21,010 nt of DNA, from assembly GCA_022615295.1 (NCBI GenBank), contig JAKEHF010000008.1, positions 1 to 21,010 of the forward strand. The letters run 5' to 3'. The notes beneath the pieces are model-generated. The model saw only the letters and a program-made list of their open reading frames with translations, ran no database searches and was not told the origin of the DNA. Origin of the DNA: Actinomycetota bacterium. GTDB lineage: Bacteria > Actinomycetota > Acidimicrobiia > Spongiisociales > ZC4RG35. A program made the position numbers and the translations under genes. Positions 1 to 6,825 of this stretch are shown here, one piece after another; within the stretch, counting starts at the first letter, position 1, and each line of letters opens with the position of its first letter.

Positions 1-35
1 AGATATACGGCGAGGAGGGCGAGGACTTTCAGCAT
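1..35 (-). CDS. Start of an unidentified gene, cut by the left edge
   Basis: On the minus strand an ATG at 35-33 opens a frame that runs off the window after about a dozen codons. It reads Met-Leu-Lys-Val-Leu-Ala-Leu-Leu-Ala-Val-Tyr-Leu. One lysine followed by a run of hydrophobic residues looks like the beginning of a signal peptide or membrane anchor, but this is too short to assign a family. A good promoter (106-78) points at it across the 85-nt gap after purD. No convincing Shine-Dalgarno sequence precedes the ATG; only a weak ACGGAA is present. The gap is visibly poorer in G+C than the neighbouring genes. The call could be wrong, because so little of the frame is visible. Confidence 0.35.
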   Translation of the reverse strand, partial: MLKVLALLAVY

Positions 36-77
36 GGGGGTTTTTCCGTAATAAGTGTTCAGCGGTTTGCTTGTTAC

Positions 78-106
78 ACGCTACCAGCGGGCCGGTAACA
101 GGTCAA
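78..106 (-). promoter_or_regulatory. Predicted sigma-70-type promoter downstream of purD
   Basis: Read on the minus strand there is TTGACC (106-101), a 17-nt spacer (100-84) and TAGCGT (83-78). This is a near-consensus -35, an optimal spacer and a TANNNT -10. Transcription would start near 71, giving a leader of about 36 nt before the ATG at 35. It would let the left-edge gene be expressed separately from the corA-purA-purD cluster. The same stretch holds a short inverted repeat (TGTTAC at 73-78, GTAACA at 95-100) that could also contribute to termination after purD. The promoter is inferred from sequence only. Confidence 0.5.
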
Positions 107-120
107 GCGAGTTATGCCGA

Positions 121-1329
121 TTACGTTGTGGCGATGTCGGTGCGGTAGTGGACACCCGGCCAGTGGATCCGTCCTGCGGTCTTGTAGGCACGTGCCCGGG
201 CCCGGGCCAGGTCCTCGCCGAGTCCGACGACGTTGAGCACCCGACCACCGGCGACTACGAGACGCCCCTCACTCAGCGACGTCCCCGCATGAAAGACGTG
301 CACGTCGTCCCCGGGAGCGTCGACACCCTCGATGACGGCGCCCGTCATCGGGGAGTCCGGATACCCGTGTGCGGTCAACACCACGTCCACAGCCGTCATG
401 GCCGACCATCGCGGGGTCTCACCCTCCATGACGTCCACGAGGTCGCTCGCCAACCTGGGGAGGATGACCTCGGCCTCGGGGTCGCCGAGACGCACGTTGA
501 GCTCGAGCACCCGGAACCCGGCCGTGGTCAGGACCAGACCTGCGTAGAGGAATCCCCGGAAGCCCAGGCCACGGTGCTCCATCTCGTCGAGCACGGGGGT
601 GATCACCCCGGTCATCACCTGTTCTACGAGACCGCTGGGGAGATCCACCGGGGAGTAGGCGCCCATCCCACCGGTGTTGGGACCCAGGTCTCCGTTGTCC
701 CGCCGCTTGTAGTCACGGGCCGGCGCCAGCGGCTGGGCTCCAGTTGCGGTGCACACGGCGATGACACTCACCTCGGGCCCATCGAGATGCTCCTCGACGA
801 CCACCGGTCCCACACCGATCCATCGCTCCACCCAGCGTCTCGCCTCCCCGCGATCGTCGGTCACCAATACCCCCTTGCCTGCAGCGAGACCGTCCGCCTT
901 GACCACATAGGGGCCGTCGCTCTGCTCGATCTGACTCCAGGCACTCTTGGGGTCGGTGAAGGTCGCCGACTCGGCGTGGGGGACACCCGCGGCGCTCATG
1001 ACGTCCTTGGCGTGACTCTTGGAGGACTCGAGACGGGCCGCGGCCGCGGTCGGTCCGAAGACGGGGATCCCGAGCCGGCTGAGGGCGTCGACGACACCTG
1101 CGGCGAGCGGGGCCTCGGGTCCCACCACGACCAGGTCGAACCCCCCGAACCGCGCCACGTCGGCGACGGCGGCCGAGTCGGTGGGCTCGATGCCCTCGAT
1201 GACTGGACCCAACTCGGCCAACCCAGGGTTTCCGGGAAGGGAGTGCAGCTCTGTCACCCTTGGCGAGAGGGCCAGCTTCCATCCCAGGGCGTGCTCCCGG
1301 CCTCCGGCCCCGATGAGGAGGACCTTCAC
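121..1329 (-). CDS. purD: Phosphoribosylamine-glycine ligase (GAR synthetase)
   Basis: PurD joins glycine to 5-phosphoribosylamine using ATP, the second step of de novo purine synthesis, in the cytoplasm. The 402-residue protein has the family layout. It starts with VKVLLIGAGGREHALGWKL (N-domain dinucleotide-like fold), followed by an ATP-grasp core with KADGLAAGKGVLV at about 144-156, the loop GPNTGGMGAYSP at about 216-227, and the metal-binding segment LNVRLGDPEAE at about 277-287. It ends in the usual C-domain with IHWPGVHYRTDIA. The GTG start at 1329 begins exactly at the conserved N-terminus and overlaps the purA stop by 3 nt (GTGA), so the two genes are translationally coupled. The open frame extends further upstream, but that part is antisense-like sequence inside purA. 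Confidence 0.96.
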   Translation of the reverse strand: MKVLLIGAGGREHALGWKLALSPRVTELHSLPGNPGLAELGPVIEGIEPTDSAAVADVARFGGFDLVVVGPEAPLAAGVVDALSRLGIPVFGPTAAAARLESSKSHAKDVMSAAGVPHAESATFTDPKSAWSQIEQSDGPYVVKADGLAAGKGVLVTDDRGEARRWVERWIGVGPVVVEEHLDGPEVSVIAVCTATGAQPLAPARDYKRRDNGDLGPNTGGMGAYSPVDLPSGLVEQVMTGVITPVLDEMEHRGLGFRGFLYAGLVLTTAGFRVLELNVRLGDPEAEVILPRLASDLVDVMEGETPRWSAMTAVDVVLTAHGYPDSPMTGAVIEGVDAPGDDVHVFHAGTSLSEGRLVVAGGRVLNVVGLGEDLARARARAYKTAGRIHWPGVHYRTDIATT

Positions 1330-2600
1330 GTCACGGTCACCAGCTGGGACCGCTCCGGTCCCACCGACACCCAGCCCACGGGGACTCCCACCGTCTCGGC
1401 CACGAACTCGATGTATGCACGTGCATTGCCGGGGAGGTCCTCGATCTCGCGGGCCCCGCTGATGTCGGTTCCCCACCCCGGCAGCTCGGCATACTCCGGC
1501 TCGCAGTGATAGAGCACCGACTGCTGGGCAGGGAACTCGGTGAACGACCCCTCGCTACTGTGATAGCCCACCGCCACCTTGATGGTCTCGAATGCGGAGA
1601 GGATGTCGAGCTTGGTCAAGAAGACGCGGGTGAGCCCGTTGACCCTCGCGGCATAACGGAGAGCCAAAAGGTCGAGCCACCCGCACCGCCGCCTACGACC
1701 GGTCACCGTCCCGTACTCGCCACCCAGCTCGATCAGCCGGTCACCTACCTCGTCGTGGAGCTCGGTGGGGAACGGGCCGGTGCCCACCCTGGAGATGTAC
1801 GCCTTGGCCACTCCCACCACCTCATCGATCATCCGTGGCCCGATCCCGGCTCCCACAACCGCACCGCCGGCGGTGGGGTTGGACGAGGTCACGAAGGGGT
1901 AGGTCCCGTGATCGATGTCGAGAAGGGTCCCCTGGGCGCCTTCGAAGAGCACCACACGTCCCTCCGTGAGAGCCTCCCACAACAGCAGCGAGGTGTCGGT
2001 GACGTGGGGTCTCAACCGGTCGGCGTAGCTCAGATACTCGGCTGCGACCTCGACCGGATCCATCGGCAGGGTGTTGTAGACCCGGGGGAGGACCTTGTTC
2101 TTGTCACGCAGGCCGGCCTCCACCTTCTCGGCGAAGATCTTGGGGTCGAAGAGGTCCTGCACCCTGATGCCGAATCGGGCGTACTTGTCGGTGTAGGCGG
2201 GGCCGATCCCCCTCTTGGTGGTCCCGATCTGGTTGCGCCCCAGATAACGCTCGATGGCGGCGTCGAGCTTGCGGTGATAGGGCATGATGAGATGGGCGTT
2301 GGAGGAGATCCTCACACGGGCGGGGTCGAAGCCCAGACCGGCGAGCATGTCCATCTCGGCGATGAGCACCTTGGGGTCGATGACGGTGCCCGAGGCGATG
2401 ACTGGGACACAACCCGGATAGTGGATCCCCGACGGGATGAGGGACAGCGCGATCCTCTGATCCCCGACGATGATGGTATGGCCGGCGTTGTTGCCCCCCT
2501 GATAGCGGACCACATAGTCGGCGCCCTCGGCGAAGTAGTCGACGACCCGGCCCTTGCCTTCGTCACCCCATTGGGCGCCGAGGACGATGGTGGCTGGCAT
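1326..2600 (-). CDS. purA: Adenylosuccinate synthetase
   Basis: PurA converts IMP and aspartate to adenylosuccinate with GTP, the first committed step from IMP to AMP. The protein is 424 residues, the normal family length. It begins MPATIVLGAQWGDEGKGR, with the catalytic Asp at 13 and the catalytic His at 41 (in GGNNAGHT), the same numbers as in the E. coli enzyme. Other signatures are GTTKRGIGPAYTDKYAR, LFEGAQGTLLDIDHGTYPF and the base-binding LTKLDILSAFETIKVAVGY. It lies 34 nt after corA and overlaps purD, so corA-purA-purD can be one transcript. A TACCGT hexamer 11 nt before the ATG may give it its own promoter. There is no strong ribosome binding site. Confidence 0.97.
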   Translation of the reverse strand: MPATIVLGAQWGDEGKGRVVDYFAEGADYVVRYQGGNNAGHTIIVGDQRIALSLIPSGIHYPGCVPVIASGTVIDPKVLIAEMDMLAGLGFDPARVRISSNAHLIMPYHRKLDAAIERYLGRNQIGTTKRGIGPAYTDKYARFGIRVQDLFDPKIFAEKVEAGLRDKNKVLPRVYNTLPMDPVEVAAEYLSYADRLRPHVTDTSLLLWEALTEGRVVLFEGAQGTLLDIDHGTYPFVTSSNPTAGGAVVGAGIGPRMIDEVVGVAKAYISRVGTGPFPTELHDEVGDRLIELGGEYGTVTGRRRRCGWLDLLALRYAARVNGLTRVFLTKLDILSAFETIKVAVGYHSSEGSFTEFPAQQSVLYHCEPEYAELPGWGTDISGAREIEDLPGNARAYIEFVAETVGVPVGWVSVGPERSQLVTVT

Positions 2601-2634
2601 GACGTGGTGCGACGGTAGCCAATACGGACGACGC

Positions 2635-3762
2635 TCAGCCCTCGTCGGGCTCCGTGTCCGTAGCTGGTCTCACTCCCTGCTTCTCGTTGCCGAGACCAAC
2701 GATCCGCCTGGTGGTCTCGATCCCCTCGGCGACGACCCGGATCGGTGCGGTCCCAACGTGGTAGAGACCAATGCCCACGGCGCGGGGCAGCTCGCTCAGC
2801 CTCGGGGCGCCCACGAACCCACGTCGACCGAAGTAGAGCCAGAGGAGCACTGCGACCACAACGAGACCGCCCACGATGAGCCAGAACCCGTAGGGATGGT
2901 CGGCGAGCGGTATCTCGACGAAGTTCATCCCATAGACCCCGGCGACCAGGGCGAGGGGGAGAAGGATCGCCGAGAAGACGGTGAGCACGCGGACGATCTC
3001 GTTCGTCTGGTCGGCGACGGCTCCCCGGTAGGTCTCCAGCACTGAGCCCAGCAGCGATCGAGCCGCCTCCAGGGATTCGAGGACCTGGGTCTGGTAATCG
3101 GCAACCCTGTCGAAGAGATGACGGCTCGCCTCGTCGATGAGGCGATGACCGCCCGCCGCCAGATCCTCGTAGATCTGACGCTGGGGCACCAGAACACGTC
3201 TGAGGATGATCACGTCCCGACGCAGAGCATGGACCTGGGTGAGCGCCCTGGGGTCGCTCCGCATGGCCAACTCCTCCAGGGCTTCCAGCTCGCTCTCGAG
3301 GGTGTCGATCAGAGCGGGGACACGCCGACTTCCCGTCATGGCGAGATGTGAGAGCAAACCGGCGGGGGTGGGGACGGCCAGTGCCACTCCTTCCCCGACA
3401 CGCTGGGCCACCGCATCGACGAACTGGACCGCGTCGTCGTGAATGGAGATCAGGAAGTCGGGGCCGAGGAACAGATCGACCTCGGTGGCCCTGAGACGTT
3501 TTTGGGCGTCGATGGTGAAGACATTGAGCACCACGTAGACCAGGTCGCGTCTTTCTTCGAGCAAGGGGAGGCTCCCCGCCTCCAGGGCCTCCTGGACTAG
3601 TGACTGCTCCACGCCGAGCTCGTCGCAAACGTGACGGATCGACTCCTCCGGCTCTCCGGAGAGATCGACCCAGACCCACCCTCTTGGCGGTGGGGCGGCG
3701 AACTCGTGTCTCACCCTCCCGTCGGTGGTCCCGTCCCCGACCCAGGCGATGGTGCGGATCAC
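2635..3762 (-). CDS. corA: CorA-family Mg2+/Co2+ transporter with a C-terminal tail
   Basis: CorA proteins are homopentameric channels for Mg2+ (and Co2+/Ni2+). From the GTG at 3762 the product is 375 residues. It has a soluble alpha/beta N-domain, a long helical stalk (about residues 135-260), TM1 ending in the family signature YGMNF (about 277-281), a short acidic/polar loop and TM2 (about 293-311). I prefer the GTG at 3762 to the ATG at 3840. The extra 26 residues look unlike the family, the ATG has no ribosome binding site, and the GTG has GATAAT exactly 6 nt before it, a pattern seen at other genes here. Oddity: most CorA proteins end a few basic residues after TM2, whereas this one continues for about 64 residues. 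It diverges from glnA and precedes purA. Confidence 0.93.
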   Translation of the reverse strand: MIRTIAWVGDGTTDGRVRHEFAAPPPRGWVWVDLSGEPEESIRHVCDELGVEQSLVQEALEAGSLPLLEERRDLVYVVLNVFTIDAQKRLRATEVDLFLGPDFLISIHDDAVQFVDAVAQRVGEGVALAVPTPAGLLSHLAMTGSRRVPALIDTLESELEALEELAMRSDPRALTQVHALRRDVIILRRVLVPQRQIYEDLAAGGHRLIDEASRHLFDRVADYQTQVLESLEAARSLLGSVLETYRGAVADQTNEIVRVLTVFSAILLPLALVAGVYGMNFVEIPLADHPYGFWLIVGGLVVVAVLLWLYFGRRGFVGAPRLSELPRAVGIGLYHVGTAPIRVVAEGIETTRRIVGLGNEKQGVRPATDTEPDEG

Positions 3763-3768
3763 CGCCTG

Positions 3769-3774
3769 ATTATC
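3769..3774 (-). promoter_or_regulatory. -10 box for leaderless corA
   Basis: GATAAT (minus strand, 3774-3769) matches the TATAAT consensus at five of six positions and lies 6 nt before the GTG at 3762. Transcription would then start at or next to the start codon. No -35 box is recognisable 17 nt upstream. It decides the corA start in favour of the GTG. Confidence 0.5.
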
Positions 3775-3911
3775 GGTCGCCGGAGTGCCGGTGCCGGGGA
3801 TCTGTGGATACCACGAAACACAGCGTTCACATTTCGGCAATGGAGTGGCAATCGTGCGGCTCTACAAACCCCGCCGTTCAGACGCGCCCTCAGTAGCTAG
3901 GAGTTGGGAAC
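3775..3911. other. corA/glnA divergent intergenic region
   Basis: This stretch separates the two divergent genes and must carry the glnA promoter. AGGAG at 3899-3903, 8 nt before the glnA ATG, is a good ribosome binding site, so unlike its neighbours glnA has a leader. I see no convincing -35/-10 pair for glnA and no clear GlnR-type box. GTTCAC near 3824 is suggestive but unsupported. Confidence 0.5.
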
Positions 3912-5336
3912 ATGACGAAGACGCCCGCCGACGTCCTCTCAATGGTGGAGGATGGTGGCTATGAGTTCATCGACCTGCGGTTTTGCGACCTTCCCGGTCA
4001 GGTACAACATTTCACCGTCCCGGTCAGGGAGCTGACCGAGGAGAGCTTCGAAACCGGCTTTGGCTTCGACGGCTCTTCGATCCGAGGGTTCCAGGCGATC
4101 CAGGAGTCGGACATGATCCTCATCCCGGATCCCACCACGGCCGTCGACGACATCTTCCGTGCCCGGAGGACCCTCATCCTCTACTGCTTCGTCAACGACC
4201 CGCTGACCGGGGCGCCCTATGACAAAGACCCCAGGTTCATCGCCCGCAAGGCTGAGGAGTACCTGTTGTCGACCGGGATCGCGGACACCTCGTACTGGGG
4301 GCCCGAGGCCGAGTTCTACATATTCGACGACGTCCGTTTCGGCCAGAACCAGTACTCCGGGTTCTACTACCTCGACTCAGACGAGGGGGCCTGGAACTCG
4401 GGCAGGGAGGAGCAGGGGGGGAACCTCGGCTACAAGCCGCGATACAAGGAGGGCTACTTCCCGGTGCCCCCCACCGATCACTTCCAGGATCTGCGCTCGG
4501 AGATGACCCACAACCTGGAGGCCAGTGGGGTGCCGATCGAGGTGCAGCATCACGAGGTGGGTACCGCTGGTCAGGCTGAGATCGACATGCGTTACGACAC
4601 CCTGCTCCGCATGGCCGACAAGGTGACTCTCTACAAGTACATCGTGAAGAACACCGCATGGCAGGCGGGAAAGACCGTGACCTTCATGCCCAAGCCGATC
4701 TTCGAGGACAACGGGTCGGGCATGCACACCCATCAGTCACTGTGGAAGGACGGGACGGCTCTCTTCTTCGACGAGAGCGGTTATGCCGGTCTCTCCGACC
4801 TCGCCCGTTGGTACATCGGAGGTCTCCTCGAGCATGCGCCGGCGGTACTCGCCTTCGCCGCACCCACCACCAACTCGTATCACCGTCTCGTCCCCGGCTA
4901 CGAGGCGCCGGTCAATCTCGTCTACTCGAGCCGGAACCGCTCGGCGGCGATCCGCATCCCCCAGTACTCACAGGCTCCGGGGGCAAAGCGTCTCGAGTTC
5001 CGCTGTCCCGATCCCGCCTGCAACCCGTATCTGGCGTTCTCGGCGATGCTGATGGCCGGCCTGGACGGGATCCAACGGCGGGTCGAGCCACACGAGCCAG
5101 TAGACAAGGACATCTACGACCTGCCGCCGGCCGAGCTGGCCGGTCTCCCCTCGGTCCCCGGGAGTCTCGACGAGGCCCTCGCCGCCCTCGAGGCCGACCA
5201 CGACTTCCTCCTCACAGGTGGAGTGTTCACCCAGGAGTTGGTCGATGCTTGGGTCGAGTACAAGCGGGAGCGGGAGATCGACCCGGTCCGGCTGCGTCCC
5301 CACCCCTACGAGTTCCACCTCTACTACGACATATAG
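3912..5336 (+). CDS. glnA: Type I glutamine synthetase (GSI-beta)
   Basis: GlnA makes glutamine from glutamate, ammonia and ATP and is the main ammonium-assimilating enzyme; GSI enzymes are dodecamers. The 474-residue product has GFGFDGSSIRGFQ (about 50-62), the metal-binding EAEFYIF (132-138), the HHEVGTAGQAEID glutamate/metal loop (213-225), the ATP-site NGSGMHTHQSLW (267-278), the RNRSAAIRIP segment and LEFRCPDPACNPYLAF. Tyr402 in KDIYDLPPAEL corresponds to the adenylylation site (Tyr397 in the classic numbering). With the GSI-beta-type length this implies control by an adenylyltransferase (GlnE), which is not in this window. The ATG start has AGGAG 8 nt upstream. The gene ends 17 nt before the stop codon of the convergent hydrolase gene. 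Confidence 0.97.
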   Translation: MTKTPADVLSMVEDGGYEFIDLRFCDLPGQVQHFTVPVRELTEESFETGFGFDGSSIRGFQAIQESDMILIPDPTTAVDDIFRARRTLILYCFVNDPLTGAPYDKDPRFIARKAEEYLLSTGIADTSYWGPEAEFYIFDDVRFGQNQYSGFYYLDSDEGAWNSGREEQGGNLGYKPRYKEGYFPVPPTDHFQDLRSEMTHNLEASGVPIEVQHHEVGTAGQAEIDMRYDTLLRMADKVTLYKYIVKNTAWQAGKTVTFMPKPIFEDNGSGMHTHQSLWKDGTALFFDESGYAGLSDLARWYIGGLLEHAPAVLAFAAPTTNSYHRLVPGYEAPVNLVYSSRNRSAAIRIPQYSQAPGAKRLEFRCPDPACNPYLAFSAMLMAGLDGIQRRVEPHEPVDKDIYDLPPAELAGLPSVPGSLDEALAALEADHDFLLTGGVFTQELVDAWVEYKREREIDPVRLRPHPYEFHLYYDI

Positions 5337-5340
5337 ACCC

Positions 5341-5391
5341 CGAACCCAGGGTTCACAACGTCGCTGAGCGGGGCTGGGAACCCTGGGTTCG
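5341..5391. terminator. Inverted repeat between convergent glnA and hydrolase genes
   Basis: CGAACCCAGGGTTC (5341-5354) and GAACCCTGGGTTCG (5378-5391) are perfect reverse complements, giving a 14-bp stem with a 23-nt loop. It sits 4 nt after the glnA stop and covers the last codons and stop of the convergent gene. This placement fits a bidirectional terminator, though no T-run follows on either strand. Each arm is also a palindrome by itself (GAACCC-N-GGGTTC), which is unusual for a plain terminator. Confidence 0.6.
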
Positions 5392-6126
5392 CGAAATGAA
5401 GGCGAGGACCCGCTGCCAGGCGTCGGCCGAGGCCTCGGCGTAGGCCTCCGCCTGACGGTCGAAGAAGGAGTGGGGAGCGCCGTCGTAGACCACCACCTCG
5501 TGATCGACATGAGCTGCCTCGAGCGCCGTCCTGAACTCTTCGACCACGTCGAGCGGGATCCCCGGGTCTTCACCCGCCATCAGGGCCAGGATGGGGCACT
5601 CGTAGTCGGGGACGGCGTCGAGGGGCGCCACCGGCGACCGTCTCGGGTTCCCGTAGAAGCCGATGGCCCCGGCGAGCCGGTGGCCCTGGGCCGCCTGGAG
5701 CCATGAGTTGGAGCCCCCAAAGCAGAACCCAACCGTGAACACCGCCCGCGCCGGCTCTTCAGACCTGAGCACGGCCGCCGCGGCCGCGGTGTCGGCACTG
5801 ACCCCTGCCAGGGTGGTCAGGGGCACGTGATCCCGGTATGGGAAGTCCTCATCGCGCTTGGAGACCCCGGCAGTTCGTCCGAAGTAGTCAATGGCGACGG
5901 CGTCGTATCCGTGCTCGGCGAATCTGACGGCGAGCTCCTCGTAGAACCGGTGGAGCCCTCTCACATCGGGGAGTATCACGATCCCGGGCCCGGCCGACCC
6001 CGGCGATCGGGCGTGATGGGCGGCGAGCCGGTTCCCGTCGGCTGTGGTGAGGACGAGGTCCTCCCGGACCACCTCTCTCCCCGGTAGATGATCGATGGGT
6101 GGGCTGGCGTCGGGGCCGTAGCACAT
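5353..6126 (-). CDS. Dienelactone hydrolase family protein
   Basis: This is an alpha/beta-hydrolase of the dienelactone hydrolase (carboxymethylenebutenolidase-like) family, 257 residues and cytoplasmic. The catalytic triad is visible: nucleophile Cys135 in GFCFGGSNSW, Asp187 in AGEDPGIP and His219 in APHSFFDR. The N-terminus MCYGPDASPP is of a kind common in actinobacterial members. The true substrate is unknown; many homologues act on esters, lactones or other small carbonyl compounds, and no aromatic-degradation genes are nearby. TAGGTT lies 8 nt before the ATG, suggesting a leaderless message. The gene follows the 195-residue membrane protein gene by 21 nt on the same strand. Its last codons, encoding SRTQGSQPRSATL, lie inside the inverted repeat at 5341-5391, so the C-terminal tail is probably not conserved. 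Confidence 0.9.
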   Translation of the reverse strand: MCYGPDASPPIDHLPGREVVREDLVLTTADGNRLAAHHARSPGSAGPGIVILPDVRGLHRFYEELAVRFAEHGYDAVAIDYFGRTAGVSKRDEDFPYRDHVPLTTLAGVSADTAAAAAVLRSEEPARAVFTVGFCFGGSNSWLQAAQGHRLAGAIGFYGNPRRSPVAPLDAVPDYECPILALMAGEDPGIPLDVVEEFRTALEAAHVDHEVVVYDGAPHSFFDRQAEAYAEASADAWQRVLAFISRTQGSQPRSATL

Positions 6127-6134
6127 CGCCTCAG

Positions 6135-6140
6135 AACCTA
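6135..6140 (-). promoter_or_regulatory. -10 box for the hydrolase gene
   Basis: TAGGTT (minus strand, 6140-6135) fits TANNNT and lies 8 nt before the ATG at 6126. It sits in the 21-nt gap after the upstream gene's stop. No -35 is recognisable. It supports separate, near-leaderless transcription. Confidence 0.4.
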
Positions 6141-6147
6141 CCCGGGA

Positions 6148-6735
6148 TCAGGCAGAGACGCCGGCGGCGGTTTGGAGGTTGGCCAGCTCCGCGGCGAAGG
6201 TGTCGGCGGCCAGCACATAGCTCTGGACTGCGTTGCGACGCAGCGTCCCCGGATCGGTCGAGACGAGCCCGGCGAGGGCGTCACCGGCCGCCAGACCGGC
6301 GCCCTCGATCTCGGTGGCCAGCAGATCGTGGTTGGTCTGCAGGCTGGGGGGGACGGTCAGGGCGTTGAACTGGTCGACGAGGGCCGATGTCTGGGTGTCG
6401 ACCGCGGTGAAGCGGGTCTCGGCATCTGCGAAGGCGACCTCGTCGGCGTCGAAGCCGTCGTTGGCGGCCACCAGCTCGGTGCGTTGCACCTGGAGGGCGT
6501 CGTTGATGGCCCCCACCTGGTCGACGTATGCCAGGACCTCGGGGTCGGTCACCGGGAGAGGGGTCGTGGTGGTCCCGTCACCGGGCGTGGTGGTGGTCGT
6601 GACGTCGCCGGCCAGGGTGGTGTCGGGTGAGGCCTCGGGCAGCTCGCGGACGAAGAAGTAGGTGAAAGCGATCATCCCAAGGATGACAAGGGGGAGGATC
6701 CAGCGGCCCGGTTTCGGGTCGGGATTGACTGCCAT
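6148..6735 (-). CDS. Single-pass membrane protein of unknown function, Thr-rich linker
   Basis: This is a 195-residue protein that I cannot assign to a family. A short N-terminal cytoplasmic stretch (MAVNPDPKPGR) is followed by one transmembrane helix at about 12-29 (WILPLVILGMIAFTYFFV). Then comes a low-complexity Thr/Gly/Pro linker at about 45-61 with two runs of threonine, and an acidic, helix-prone domain of about 130 residues rich in Ala, Asp and Leu with no cysteines. The C-terminal domain probably lies outside the membrane. The ATG at 6735 follows GGAGG by only 2 nt, and TATCGT lies 10 nt upstream. The frame stays open far upstream, but that part is antisense to the divergent gene. It diverges from another single-pass protein with a similar layout (6826). 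Confidence 0.75.
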   Translation of the reverse strand: MAVNPDPKPGRWILPLVILGMIAFTYFFVRELPEASPDTTLAGDVTTTTTPGDGTTTTPLPVTDPEVLAYVDQVGAINDALQVQRTELVAANDGFDADEVAFADAETRFTAVDTQTSALVDQFNALTVPPSLQTNHDLLATEIEGAGLAAGDALAGLVSTDPGTLRRNAVQSYVLAADTFAAELANLQTAAGVSA

Positions 6736-6745
6736 GACCTCCGTG

Positions 6746-6751
6746 ACGATA
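6746..6751 (-). promoter_or_regulatory. -10 box for the 195-residue membrane protein gene
   Basis: TATCGT (minus strand, 6751-6746) fits TANNNT and lies 10 nt before the ATG at 6735. The transcript would have a leader of only a few nucleotides. No clear -35 is seen. Confidence 0.35.
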
Positions 6752-6789
6752 GCGGGGGGCGACCTCCAAGCCCGGGACAGCCAGACCCC

Positions 6790-6818
6790 TTGAAGCCAGT
6801 GTCCCGGCCACGTACGTT
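6790..6818 (+). promoter_or_regulatory. Promoter of the 263-residue membrane protein gene
   Basis: TTGAAG (6790-6795), a 17-nt spacer and TACGTT (6813-6818) form a complete promoter whose -10 ends 7 nt before the ATG at 6826. Transcription would begin at the start codon. A TTG in the same frame at 6790 is therefore part of the -35 and not a start codon. Confidence 0.6.
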
Positions 6819-6825
6819 CGGGGTC

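Noticed and set aside
55..2618. Two long plus-strand open frames opposite purD and purA.
   Set aside because: They are antisense shadows in GC-rich sequence: low-complexity Gly/His/Asp/Val-rich products with no domain, while the opposite strand codes for clear enzymes.
3763..3840. An ATG start for corA at 3840.
   Set aside because: The 26 added residues are unlike the family, there is no ribosome binding site, and GATAAT would lie inside the coding region; the GTG at 3762 is better.
3775..3911. GlnR-type operator upstream of glnA (GTTCAC near 3824).
   Set aside because: The half-site spacing and second half-site do not fit the known pattern well enough to claim it.
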